DNA of 64,000 bases, taken from assembly GCA_013399855.1 (NCBI GenBank), contig VXAY01004353.1:582041-646040 (forward strand), read 5' to 3'. Positions 8,613-21,900 of this stretch are shown piece by piece. A program made the position numbers and the translations under genes. The notes under the pieces are model-generated. The model was not told the DNA's origin and made no database searches. It saw only the letters and a list, made by a program, of their open reading frames with translations. The stretch is from Oxyruncus cristatus (lineage: Eukaryota; Chordata; Aves; Passeriformes; Cotingidae). The first letter of the stretch is position 1, and every line of letters begins with the position of its first letter.

Positions 8613-11159
8613 TCCAGACCATATTAAAAGTGCTTCTCAGGTTCTCAGCAGCCAAATTAGTGCATCAGGAATTAGACCGACAGATGACAACACCTGCTTC
8701 TGCCGGTTCCTGCTGGTTTCTGGGGCTCCCTGGCAGTACCGAGGCATGACAAGGGCTGGACTTTGCTGTATGGGCTTTTCAGAAAAGAGAAGGAATTACC
8801 CGGGTGTAAAACCCCGTGTAGGTGATCTCGTGTGCCAGACTGATTGTGGAGCTCAAGTTTAAGCAAAATGTTTTAATACATAGAATGTGTCGATGAAGGT
8901 GATCGCATTTCTCTTCCTAAGCATTTATTTTTCTGTTGTCATCAGTGAGGGATCATTAAACAGCAAAAGGTGTTCGCTGTGAAACTGCTCTCACTGAAAG
9001 AGTAGAAAAGGAGATGTTTTTCTCCCTCTTTTCCACTGCCATGTTCGTAACATCAGAATATTCGCCCTTCAAGTTCAAGGTTCATGTTTGTGGTGTATTC
9101 TCTCACTTAATGTTTTTAACAGGCAACACTGAAGAGCCTCATCCATACCAATGTATTCTGCCTGCAGAAGATGGAGCTGTGAACACTGCAGATTGATTTA
9201 AAACTGAGCTAATGGATCTGGGAAAAGGGGATTTCAGTTACCTTTCCTCCTCTTTCCACTCCCCTGATCTCATTTCCCTAGAATATGCTCTAATTTCACT
9301 TTTTTTTCCCCTCTTCATGCAAACCTATCATGTGTCATAGTAGAAAGCAAATTATTGTGTCACATTACCCGTTGCTTTAATTTACTGCCACTCTGGGACC
9401 AGTTAATTCACTGGAAGGCTTGACCTTGTCTTATGGTGCTGACTCCTCAGGAAGAACTGGAGGGAGGGGAGTTCTCTGTACCATTGCATATACCAGCAAG
9501 TATAGAGCACATACCCAGCAAGGTTTTGTCCTGTTACTGTATGTAATCAATTTGATAAAGGTTTGGGTGTGTTACTTAATACTTCGGGGAATTAATTTGT
9601 GGGTTAAATACTTATTTTTCTGTAAAAAAATATTAATTACATTTTATACCACTCTACAAGAAAGTTCCAGGAGAAAAATGCCAAAGACAGTGAGGTAACA
9701 GGAACACGACTTGAAGAACACTATTTAAAAAATAAATAAATGAATGTTTCTAGAAAACAAATCCTTTCTTTAGAATAACTCACACCAAAATCTTCCATGT
9801 GTGAAGGGATCGTGTGATTCCTTCTCCTCAGGAACAATAATCGTTTGGGGCAGCTTCATCCCAGTTTCCTGATGGTGTCTTCACTGCTGAGACATCACCA
9901 AGTTTCGTGCCTGTGATGTTCCTCCTGGACCACAGATCTGTGAGTGTGGAAATTCCAGCCAGTAAAATGCCAGACTGATGCCAGGACCTGGAGCAATTAA
10001 GGCATCAGCACGTAGAGAGAAGTGCCATCAGAACAAGTGTGCTCACAGTTACAGCCTGAACGGCAAAGCAAAGTGTAGCTGGAAGGAATTCCTGTGGGAT
10101 CAACCCCTGGATGATGAGCAGGCTCCACCTGCTGGGCTGCCTGTGCTGGAATATTGAAACTGCATCTCCACACCGCAAAACGTGCCCAGAGCAGCTCCAA
10201 GGGGTTACACCTGAGTCGGAGACATCCGGACCTTGGGAGCACTCTGGATGTTTGCCTGGTGTCCAGGAGCAGGATGGAGTTCTGTCCTTTGCACGCTGCT
10301 ACACGAGTTTATGTCTTCCAAATTATAACCTTGGCCTCCTCAGTCACCAGTCAGTGGTTTGGGCCCTCTGTGCGTGATGTGCAGGAAGAATGCCTGGCTG
10401 GAGGGGGCATTATGGATATGTGTGTCCCCAAGGGCAGAGTCTGTGCCTCCTGCCAGCCAGGATGAAGAGGAGGTATAAAGGCTGGAGCAGCACTGCTCAC
10501 TCCTGATAACTCCTGCAGCAATCCCACGTGGAGTAAGGAAAGCCTGAGACTGCAGCTGGACAGGCAAACATTTAAAAAAAGCAAAGAGGGGCTTCTTGTT
10601 TCATACACCCCGTCTCTTGGCTGCCTTGGGAGACAAAGTTTTGTAAAGATGCAGTGTGATTATTGTATTTTATATACAGGTGAGTGTACAAAAATACTGC
10701 AACAGCTTCTCAGCGGAGAGCTCCAGGGCTGAGAGCTGAGGCCACTTCCCAACAGAGCTGGTCACAGACTGAGATACAACGTCAGGCACCGCCGGGGAAG
10801 GCACAGAAGGAGCACGGGGAGGAGGGAACACACCCGAGAGGTGGGGAATGGCTGGTGTTGGGGTGAGCACACACAGGCTGGGCTTCAGCTCATCCTGCAG
10901 CCATGGAATAACTCTGGAAGGGTCCTCGCCAGGCTGCCGGGTCCATTGTCTTGCTTGGAGTAAAATTCCTCCTGAACTCCACCCGAGGTGCTCCGGGCCT
11001 CGTGTGCTGAGAACTTCCACGTTTCCGAGGCGTATTTGTGGCGTTGTTGGTCGGATCTGGGGTTTGGTTTGGTCTGAGGTTTTGTCAAGTCAGGGCATCC
11101 CTAATTCAGCGCGTTCCTACTGCAATTCTTCTGCTTTCACTCGTCTGATTGGAGCGTTT
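8613..11159. other. Intergenic region between FN3K and WDR45B
   Basis: The region lies between the divergent genes. I find no conserved exon, RNA gene or clear transposon. In the human locus RAB40B lies between WDR45B and the FN3K pair. I saw no stretch resembling a RAB40 GTPase (no GDSDVGKG-type P-loop or WDTSGQ motif) in these bases. Confidence 0.5.
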
Positions 11160-11501
11160 TCCACCAAACAGTTCTCCGGAGCTGAGAGGGGCCCGGGGGC
11201 TGCCCTGGGCCACCCATCCTCCCCTCCGACCCGGCGGTCACTCTCGGTCTATCCCGGTCAGTCCCGCTCGCTCCCGGTCATTCCCGGTCCGTCCCCGCAG
11301 CTCCCGCCGCCATTCCCGCGCCGCTCGACTGCTCTGCGCTCCTCCGCGGGCGGGTGGATGCGCTCCGCGCTCGGCAGCGCCGCCTGCCGGGGCCGGAAGC
11401 AGCAGCCGGTCTGAGGCTGGGCCCGACTCAGGCGGGCTCGGCTCGGCTGCGCTCGGACTCGGCCCAGCTCGGCCCGGCCCAGCGCGGTTCGGGCGGGTCC
11501 G
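11160..11501 (+). promoter_or_regulatory. WDR45B: CpG-island promoter of WDR45B (left part)
   Basis: Very GC- and CpG-rich sequence with repeated TCCCGGTCA-like and CTCGG-like blocks. A YY1-type GCCGCCATT is at 11306-11314. No TATA box is seen. The island runs into the assembly gap. It is assigned to WDR45B because the gene's next exons follow on the plus strand. Confidence 0.65.
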
Positions 11502-11845
11502 NNNNNNNNNNNNNNNNNNNNNNNNNNNNNNNNNNNNNNNNNNNNNNNNNNNNNNNNNNNNNNNNNNNNNNNNNNNNNNNNNNNNNNNNNNNNNNNNNNN
11601 NNNNNNNNNNNNNNNNNNNNNNNNNNNNNNNNNNNNNNNNNNNNNNNNNNNNNNNNNNNNNNNNNNNNNNNNNNNNNNNNNNNNNNNNNNNNNNNNNNNN
11701 NNNNNNNNNNNNNNNNNNNNNNNNNNNNNNNNNNNNNNNNNNNNNNNNNNNNNNNNNNNNNNNNNNNNNNNNNNNNNNNNNNNNNNNNNNNNNNNNNNNN
11801 NNNNNNNNNNNNNNNNNNNNNNNNNNNNNNNNNNNNNNNNNNNNN
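11502..11845. other. Assembly gap (344 N), probably hiding WDR45B exon 1
   Basis: A run of Ns lies in the most GC-rich part of the window. WDR45B codons 1-22 and the first base of codon 23 are seen nowhere between 11160 and 15911. Their expected place is a first exon at the CpG island. This is inference. Confidence 0.75.
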
Positions 11846-14800
11846 GGACAGGATTGTTGGGGCTGGTTGTGCTCGGCTGCCCCCCGAGTGTCGGAGCCTG
11901 AGCTCGCGGGTTATTTGGGACATGCATCGCTGAAAGGTAACTCAGAACGGCCTTTCTTCTGTGTGAGTACTTGACATTCAAAGCCAGGGTTGTCACCGTT
12001 TTTTTCTTTCTTTTTGCCTGTTTTGCATTTTAAAAGTGGTCGTTAACACTACTAATCACACTCAGGCAAGCACCGATACATGTCCTGCTGCAAATCCCCA
12101 CTGCATCCCTGGCTTATCTTTTCACTGTGTTAGGGAAAGAAAGGCCTGCTTCAGAAAGGGGGGGCAGGTGCCTCGTCTTTGCTTTTGCAAGACACAAATA
12201 GCACCAGCCTGATGAGTACGTGTCATCTTGGTGGAATAAGGAATAGAAGCTCATGATTTTGTAACATCCTTTTGCTTTAACAAATATTACTCTTGCCCAA
12301 GACAGTCTTGAAGCTCCTGTCATAGACTGCAGCTCTTTTACTTGTTGCTGACACTGTTGAAGTCGTGTGTAAACACGAATTATTGTGTTGATTTTAGTCA
12401 AACTCCTCTGGTCACATCTTGGCAGGAGCACAGCAAGCTGGTGATGAGGTGTGAGCGTCTTTGCAGCTCTCTAAATGCTACTCCATTGGTCTGATTTTCA
12501 GCAGCTCTGCTCTTGCCTTTGCAGTAGAGATGGAAAAAGATTTTTTAGGATGAGCTGAATTTCAAATCTGCAGGGTCTGTAACAGAGTGGTGATATTTGG
12601 TGCTTGAGCTGTAATGGAACCGGGTTATACAGAGCTGTGTAAGAAGAAGATGCCTTTAGATCATTGTTTTAGCATAAAACTTGATGGTTGCAAAGGCTTC
12701 CATAAATTTTGTAGCAGTAAATGCAAAATAACCCCCTTTTTTTTCTGAATAGTCACATCCAAAGTACCATGAGGAATTTTTCTTGGGAATCTTGAGAGCT
12801 GGCAGTGTTCACATCCCATCCAACCTCCCCTGGCCAGGCAGTTGAGTGACAACAAAAAACTTGAATTGAAAACACATTTAGCTTCCATTTGGCAGCTCCT
12901 GGAGCAGTTCCTGGTAGGAGTGATGACGTTGGCACTGCAGGTGTCACACTGACTATTAGTTTAGGGCAGGTGATGTTTGGAGAGCAGGGAGGAGGGAAAG
13001 CTCCTAATTCCTTCTCCTTGCTGGGAATAGAACATGAGTCACTGAAGTGCTGGGGCTCGCTCTGTGGGTGTCTCATGGATTGTCACAATAACCTAATTCC
13101 TTAACAATTTAACACTGGCCAGTCCCACAAGGATGGGGGAGCAGGAGGAACCATCTTGAGAAGTCTCTCGGGGGCTGGACCTCCCTGCCTGAGCAGTGAG
13201 AAAGTTGCTCTGTCGTGAGCCTCACTCCTGTTGGAGTGATGCCCTTTTTCCATGGGGTGCCTTTGGCACCTTGGGGTTTTCAATTAAAAAACCAAAGAAA
13301 CTGTAACACAAGGAAATGGAAGGGCTTGTCAGTTGTGTGAATACTCAGCCCGTGGGCTCCTGATTCCAGGCACTTTTCCAATGCTTTCCGAGGACACTAA
13401 AGTGCTTCTCGGAAATGAAAGGACAAAACCTCATCACAAATGACCACCCCTGACAGTGCACCTGCAACTTGCTGACATGTTTCTCTTTTCTCACTGTGGC
13501 AGCCGAAAGCTGGTTTGAAAACTGAAGTGTGGGTTTGTTCTGGTGTTGAAACACGTGGCTGATGCCTTTGCTCCTCTCTGTGGGCTGGAATGCTTCTCTG
13601 TAGGACCCCCCCATGTTGGTAGGGCCCTGTGCTCTCTCTTGTGGCTTTGGACAACATTTGTTGTGCCGAGGAAAACCACCATGGCAGGAGCTGTGCCAGC
13701 TGTCACCACTTCCCTGGGCTCCACTGCTGGACCTCAGGCCCCGAATCCTGTGGGCTTCTCTGGGCCAAGGTACTGCCTTCAGCTTGTGGCATCTGCCAGG
13801 CTGGGCATTAATTTAACTCTTCTTTTTTTCTGTGGATTTTGAGGAACAAAACTCACTGTGGCCCCGCTGGCACTGCTGGCAAATAGCACTTTGCTGTAGG
13901 AACGACCACAGCTGCAGGTTGGGGCAATAACTCTGTAATAATGACATTTAAAAAAAAAAATATCCGAGTTATCTCCTATCAGTGGCTCTTGGCCAGCAGA
14001 TCTGTCCCTTCCTGAGATGGGAGGTCATCATCCATGGAAGTCAGTGAGCCTAAGGAAGTGTTCCCTCCTCTCAGCCCCCTCCAGCTCTTACACAAAAGGG
14101 CTCACAAGCTGCAGCTGTCAAATTTGTGATCCCACTGGTAACACTGAGATCAGCTGGGAATTCCTGAGCTCCAAAGCTGCTCCTGTAACCTGGGATTGAA
14201 GGAGGAGCAGGGATCTTCCTGTGTGTTTCACTCAGGGGTTTCCGTGCCTGGGAGCTCCCCATCTCTGTGGGTAGGGATGGAATCTCACTGTTACTCACAT
14301 CCCCACCTTCTGCTGGGTTGTCTCCCGTTAAAAATGGAGATATTCCCAAGGCACTAAAGCAGCCCACGCCTTAGTCATGAGCTTCGCCCTGCAGAAGCTG
14401 TAGTGGTGCTACAGGAAGGGTAAAGTCTGGTTTTGATTGCATCAGGAATGCTCCCTTTGGGTGGTTGGGAGCTGCTGGGATCAGCACAACTCAAACCTTA
14501 CTGTGCTCCCGTACTCCAGAGCAGCTTCAGCACCCTCCCCTTATCCTGGAAATACAGCGGAGGGTTAGAAAACTGCTGCTGGAAAATGATTCTGTGGATC
14601 AGCTGCCAGGAACAGCTCCTGTGCAGCTTTGTTTTATGCAGAGGGAAAGGTTTCCATTGCCGTTTGCTTCCTGGTTATCCCAGTAACGCCCTGCCCGTAG
14701 CTTGTTGAGCTTTGAGTTCAGGGCACCCACACTGACAGGGCAGACCTGGGAGGGCACGAGGTGCAATGAGCAGGGGTCATGGAAAAGCCTATTTCAATAT

Positions 14801-15911
14801 GGTTATTAATCTTGCTGTAGTTATTATATTCTCATTAGGGACTCTGTGTGTGTGTGTTTAGGTATGTAAACAACTTTAACCACTTAATTTATTACAACCT
14901 CTTGGACAGGGTGAAGCTGCACCTGGGAGTCTTTTGGGTTGAGGGAGTAGGTTTTTGTGTATTTTGTTTTCTTCCCCCACATGCCCTGGGATTTTGGGGG
15001 TATCAGCTTTGAGGAAGGGGTGTGTTTAGACAGAGCTCCTCAGTTTTTATTTGGGAGGTTCAAATCGTTGCAGTGCATAGGAATAGAACCAGAATAATTG
15101 GAACATCTGTTCCAGTACCTCAAAGATCTTTAACTGGATTTTTGATAGACTGCACACAAATTTTATAGCAACCAACTGCTGTCAGGCTCCTGCCAGTGAC
15201 AGCAGCTGCTCCTTGGTGACATGTCATTGCTCTGACTTCACACTGGCATTTCTTTGTACCAGTACCTGCATTCCCTTAGCAGGGGAAGGGCAGGACAGGA
15301 GACTGGTAGTTTGATGGCTTCCACTGAAGAGGCACGTGCATAATTCTGTATGAAAAAGTAACTACAGTTATTTTCCAGAGTGTTTTAATCTGGGAGTGCT
15401 TTAATCAGAGTGTTCTACTCATGTCCTGGGTTGGACTTCAGCTATTGGCATGTCATTATTGGCATTAGCACAGTCTGAAAAGCTGTTTGAGGAGCTCTGT
15501 GCTCTGGAAACATCCACAGCAGAGTCATAATTGCGGGGTGAATTCAGATCTGTTGAGAAAGGAGGTAGTTTCCTTCATAATGACTGTTGGGCTATAAACA
15601 TTAAAATGCTGGTTTCCTTCCCTCTGTAACACATGGCATAGGATACAGGTGGGTTGGGAATGGGTTTCCTTTCCTTCCATTGTTTTCTTACCTGTCCAAA
15701 AACAATACTGAGACCTTTGCACCAGGCCAGAGAACAACTCCTCTGAAGGGCTTTCACTTGCCATCACTCACAGAGCCTGTGAGTGCTCTTCAGCTTGGGT
15801 GGAACAGTGCAGTTGTCAGTAATGCTCTCCTAACCCTCTGGCTCTTGCTTCCTTCTCGAGTGTCTCTGGCAACTACTATATATGTGGATATGTATGTGCT
15901 TTTTACCACAG
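11846..15911 (+). other. WDR45B: WDR45B intron 1 (visible part)
   Basis: About 4 kb between the gap and exon 2. It contains a short GT run near 14848-14857, but I see no exon, RNA gene or identifiable transposon. A few bases just after the gap may still be 5' UTR. Confidence 0.6.
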
Positions 15912-18900
15912 GATGCTTTGCATGTGGAATGGAAAATGGATTCCGAGTTTATAATGCAGATCCACTCAAAGAAAAAGAGAAACAAGGTAAAGCACTTGCT
16001 TACTCCACCGTGCTGCTTTGTGTTGGAAGCTCATCCTCCTCCTTTTTTTTGTGACTGGTTCTTGCTCAGCTTTCACTGCTCCATCCTTGGAAGGCTTTGG
16101 ATAAAGCCCCAGGAAGGGCAGCTCCCACCCCACGGCGACTTTCACTCGTGCCACTGCTGAGTCAGATGTCTCAGTGCTGTTAATTTGCACAAGTGGCTGT
16201 TGAGGGATTTGTCTCACCTACAGCAGAGTTGAGTTGTCTCTTGCTGATGTTTGTAGCCCTGAGTAGGAGAGGAGTTGGCTGTCCGTGAGCAGGAGTCACT
16301 CCCTGCAGCAGTTTTGCACCATCAGAAGTTGTTCCTTTCTCCTGTGGTGATCTGGATGATCCAGTGTGGCAGTAAAACTCCAGCCCTTTTCCTGGAGGTC
16401 TGAGGGTGACATTTCTCATACCCAGAGTATTGTCTGCAAGAGCACTGAGAGCTCAGACCTCTAACACTCTACATCCTGCCTTCTCTGTGTGCCTAAAAAA
16501 ACGGGGAGAATCTTAATGCAGTAAAGCTACTCCCTCATGTTTTAACAGAAATCAGTAGATAAGCTGTATTAACAGTGGGGCTTTTTTATCAGAAAGCAAA
16601 CAAACCCAAGTCAAAATAGGGGAAACTGAAACCCAGCCATGTGATTCTAACCCTAAATATAGCAAGTGAGCTGCTAAACAGGTTTCCCAGCACTTCCAGC
16701 CTGTGGTGATAAAAGGGATTTAATAAGAGGAAAAAATGTACTTAAATTAGCAATTCCTATGAAACCAGGCACACTTTCACTTTCTGCTGCTGTAAAGGAT
16801 TTTAGTCACTGTTCACGTGGCCAACACTATTTTCTGCTCTTAACAGTCAGTTCTTCCATAAGCAACATGCCTTGGGGCTGTCACCTGTGACAGTGTGCTC
16901 CAAGGATCAGGACTCAGCCTGAAGTCCTGTGGAGTTCCTTGTCACAGCTCTCCCTGCCAGTAGCTCTGGATGGAGATAATTCCAGGACTCCTGTGGTGCA
17001 AAGGTTCTTATGAGTCAGATTGCCTTTTCCCTGTGGAATCTGAGTGCTCACATTGAACTGGCTGTGTAGGTACACAGAGAGATCCTGTTCATCATTCCTG
17101 TAGATTTAAACCTGCCTGAGACACTCCCAGCTGGAGTTGTCTGTTTGATTGTTCTCTGTAACCCAGCGTGAAACCAAGTCTTCACTGTTGCAACCCCTTA
17201 TATCCAGGAGTTCCATGATGTTCCCCTCCAAGCATTGCCTATCAGAACTGTGCAGAGAATCATTCAGCGCTCTAACACAGATTCAGGACACATTGCACAC
17301 TCTTAAATTGTCCCAGGTTATCACTTGTAAATATTTTAGGCCTTTTTGTCATGATAAAAATCCCTTTGCATAGCAAAATGTGGAATTTACCTCCTCTGGT
17401 TTTTAAGGGCAGCCAGGGTAGGAAGATGCTGTTCTTCTCAGGTATCTGGGAGATGTGCTGGATAATACGAGCTTTTCTTGTAACAGTGGTAAAACCTAGA
17501 TGGCATTTTAACAGGTTCTGACACTTCTAAATAAAATATTTGTCTTCCAGAGTTTGTAGAAGGTGGCGTTGGCCACGTGGAAATGTTGTTTCGTTGCAAC
17601 TATTTAGCGCTGGTGGGTGGAGGAAAGAAGCCGAAGTACCCACCCAACAAAGGTGAGCTCCAGGGAGGGACCCTGCAAACATCTGCCTTGGCCTGTTGAC
17701 ACTGCCCAGAGCTCCCAAAGCCTGGGCTGGCATTGGGTGTCCTGAAGGCTGAAGGGGATGTTGCAGCAGGTTTAAGTCACTGTGGTGCAGGGAGTTGCAG
17801 CACTGCTGTGGCAGCAGGAACAGGCTGGTACCTGCAGTGACAGGTCTCAGAGACCTACTGACCTTCTTGTGGTGAGCTTTGCAAGGACACTCTGTCCCAG
17901 CAGCCTGAGGGGCTGGAAAGATTTGTAAGAAAATATGCTACTTGTTTCCAACTGCTGCATTATTTCTTTGATATCCCTCAGAGCAAACCGAAAAAAAAAG
18001 CTGCTTTTCTTTAGAAAGTTGTATTTTTGTCTTTTTTTGTGGCTGGAGTTTGCAGCTCCTGCCTGCACCAGGGGGTTGAGATGTGGTGGCTCGAGACCTT
18101 CAGGTTTGCAGGGTGTCCATCTGCAGCTGCCCAGCCATCGGGTGCCCCTCTTGGTCAGCCTTCTGGGGAACTAGAAGTTGTTGTCAGGGAGACAGTGTGG
18201 ATCTTTGGATGTGCCTTGACGGTCTGACACAACCTGTGCACTTTTCTAGTCATGATCTGGGACGACCTGAAGAAGAAGACTGTCATTGAGATCGAGTTTT
18301 CTACAGAAGTCAAAGCAGTGAAGCTGCGAAGGGACAGGTGGGTGAAACAGAGGGGTCCAAAAGCTGAGTGTGGCTTTGTGCTCTTATTTCCACCTGCTTG
18401 TAGAAAGAAAAAGATCCTGCTGTAGCCCCAGCAATTACAGGTAAAACAGGCTTTTGGGGGCAAGTGTTGGGTGTAAACACGTCACAGGTCGCGTATACTG
18501 GGATGTGAAACCTTGGTGAAAAGCCTGTGAGACTTTCCAGCGCCCTAATGCAGGGAAATGTTCTCCTGTGGCTCCTGCTAGCTGCTTTTCTGGGTCTGGA
18601 GGAGTGTGAAGGGAATTCCAGCAGATCCCTGGAGCAGGAGCAGCTGTGAACAGCTGGAGTCTGTGTGTGTGTGGGCGGAGGGGCTGGATAAAAGTGCTTT
18701 GCAGGCTTATCCTCGTGTGGTTTTTGCAAGGCTGGGAGTCTGTTGCGGGGGAGGGCAGGAAGAACATGGCTATTAAATCACTTGAAAGCCTTTGCAGGTC
18801 TGAATGAATGTCTGTGTCCCTGTTTTACCCACCCCAAGTCCCAGGAACTTCTGCTCTGTTTCAGAATTGTGGTCGTCTTGGACTCGATGATTAAAGTTTT

Positions 18901-21900
18901 CACGTTCACACACAATCCCCACCAGCTGCACGTCTTTGAAACCTGCTACAACCCTAAAGGTTAGTTGTACACATGGGCTGGGGTTGGAAACAAGTTTATT
19001 CTGTTCTTGACGTGCCATTTATCTTCAGCTGCCTCACTCAGTTCTTTAGAAGTCATTAAACACTTACTGCACTGCAGTTGTGCCCTTTGGAGATGCTTTT
19101 GTGTATAAAATGGTAATTAGAATTCATAAAGACTTGGCCCAGAAAAGCTGTGTCCTGCACTCATGTTATAGATGTGATTTCTCTAAGAGTTACACAGTTC
19201 CTTCTGTAAGGAACATGGGAACTGGATGTATTTCGTGCTGAAAGCTTAATTATAAACACAAATAGTACAGTGCATCATTGCAAGCACTTTGACAGTGCCA
19301 CACCATGGAACAAGGGGTGCTGGCCGTGCTCCATGGATGGGGAGGATCACCTTGGACCTCAGGAAGGTTTCTTCTCCGCCAGGAGGTTACTTGGGATTGG
19401 AGTCCCCATCTTTGGGCCTCTGGAGCAAACATGGAATGCAGCTCCAGCCCCCTGACTGACTGACAGGCAGGGGATGCAGGAGAAGGAGGTTGTTTCTTGT
19501 GCTGAGGTTGCAGGAATTTATTTGGCATCAGCAGGACATGTGGGACTGGTGTGATTTACCTTAAATGGGCCACAAAATATTACACAGGAAGAAGTACCAG
19601 TGCTGCAAGAACCAAGTTCAAACAGGAATTATAATAATCATCAGGATGGAACAGAAACTGAGATATCACCTCTGATAAACTCTTACCCTTTCTGAGCCAG
19701 TAAGGAGACTTAATAACTTCTTTTTTAAATGGCTTTGCTGTGATGGGCTCATGGAGCTGAGCTCTGTAAACACCCAGATTCTGGATAACCACAACTAGAT
19801 AACTTTCAAATAAAGTGATAGGAGCAAGTTAAAATTATGCTACTCCCCTGCTTCTCTGTCCTCTGCACTCATGGATGGGACATGTTTTGGGATACTGCCC
19901 TAGCCATTCAAATGAGATTCTGACTTGCTCCATGTCTGTTTGCTTATTCTGAAATTACTGGTATTTTAGAAACTTACATTTGAAAACATTGGTTTATGGC
20001 AATGACCCAGTTGTTCTCTTTTTTTTTTCTTTTTTTCTGTCTTTCAGGTCTCTGTGTCCTTTGTCCAAATAGTAATAATTCCCTCCTCGCGTTTCCCGGG
20101 ACACACACTGGGCACGTGCAGATCGTGGATCTGGCCAACACGGAGAAGCCTCCCGTGGACATCCCGGCCCACGAAGGAGTCTTGAGCTGTATTGCTTTAA
20201 ACCTGCAGGGAACAAGAATTGCAACAGCATCAGAAAAAGTAAGAGGGATGTCCCTGCCTCTGACCTACTGTGTGTTCCAATGTCACAAACAGGAAGTCAC
20301 AGCCTTTGTAGGAAAGGCAGAGAAATACCTACTGGGGAACCTTGCCACTGGAATGTGCAGTGCACATTATCTTCACTGCTCCTCTGGGATCCCCAGAGAC
20401 CAACAGCCAAGGGCTGTGCCTGAGGTAGTGCTTATGATTTAGCTGACTAGAGCACTGACTCTTCAGTGACAGAAGCCTGGCCCGAGCAGCTCAGAGTTTT
20501 CACGTGTTCTGCAACAGATACTGTTAATTTTTTTTAAAAAGCAGGGGGAGAATCTTATTTGTATTCTTTCACCTTTATTATTTTCTGCTTAAACTCACTC
20601 CAAACCCACTGGCTAAAGAAATGCTTGCAGATAGTTCTGTCCTGCCAGAGGGCTTTGTTCTGCCAGGGCTTAGCCCCTGTTGCAGAGCAGGAGGGGGTGA
20701 CTGACCCCTCCTTCTGAAATGGTGTGTGCACCCCTGTGGGACTAGAGAGCACCACACACTGACAAAAACCTCAGGTCAGGGTGCAGTTCAAACGGTGACA
20801 GACCTGCCCTCTCCCTGGGAACCCCTGTGAGGGCTGCCAGGGCCCTTCAGCTCCCAGAGGAATGTCAGGCAGATGGACCCATCGCCCTGAGGCGAGAGGA
20901 GCACTCGCTGCCTTCTTCCACTCACATAAAATGAGTTTCTCAAGGACAAGCCAAATTAATCCGACAAGTCTCTCCTTTGAACAGTTTCTGCTGCCCAGCC
21001 TGTCACTCAAACAGCTTAAAAAAAGAAAGTGCAGCCACAGTCCCTCCTAACAAAGCTTAATGGCTGCATGTCTTCTAAACAGAGTTCTTAAAGCTGCCAA
21101 CTCCATTGCTAAATAGAATCATTATCTGCTGCATTTGTATCAGATGGTCCTTGTTTTGTATAGAAAAAAAGTTCAAATAGCTTTTATTTTCCAGCAAAAC
21201 TAGGGAATCTGAGCACAGTCAGCAAACATCCCAAGCCTGTCTCTTAAATCAACACTAAGCTGAGTTTACCAAATCTTTCTCTGCTGGGTTCTGTTACCTC
21301 CTAGCGTGTGACTGGAGAGCTGCACCCGTTAACCAGGCGTGTAACAGGACTGCAGGTGATGATGGACAGCCTCTGAATTAATTCTAAGACAAGTCAGGCA
21401 CAGCCTGATTGTACTTTGTGGGAAAGAATTGCACAGTAGCACTGAAAATGGCAGTGCTGACTGAGGGAGCAAGGCAGAAGTGACTCCCAGGGCCTGGGCA
21501 CACTCCAGTGTCTGCCAGCCAGGGCCAGGGCTGTGCTGAGGCTTTAGGACAGAGCTGAAAGAGAGTTGAGGAGCCAAGTGGCAAGACTGTGCACCACAGC
21601 ATCATAACACTGTGGTGCTGGTGTGGGGGCAGTCAACGTTCTTCCCCAACATTAAAGCAGGTTCTCAAACCTAGCAAGAAGAAAACCCCCCGAGGTGTGT
21701 GCAGGGACATACTGGTCAGACAGACGGAATTTTAGGCTGCATTCACAGATGTAAATTCTGCCTTTCCTAATACAATGCTTGATTCCTTTTCAAGGGGACC
21801 CTCATAAGGATATTTGATACTTCATCAGGGCATTTAATCCAGGAGCTACGTCGAGGATCACAGGCAGCCAATATATACTGGTATGTCCAATACACTGGTA

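Noticed and set aside
10488..10500. TATAAA (GGTATAAAGG) in the FN3K-WDR45B intergenic region as a promoter
   Set aside because: No gene or exon follows that I can support; a lone TATA-like string is weak evidence.
11149..11996. Open frames on both strands through the large N gap
   Set aside because: They exist only because N codons are not stops. The real sequence is unknown.
12440..12505. C/D snoRNA-like layout (TGATGA ... CTGA with GCTG/CAGC ends) in WDR45B intron 1
   Set aside because: The terminal stem is only four pairs, no clear C'/D' boxes or guide is visible, and such matches are common by chance.
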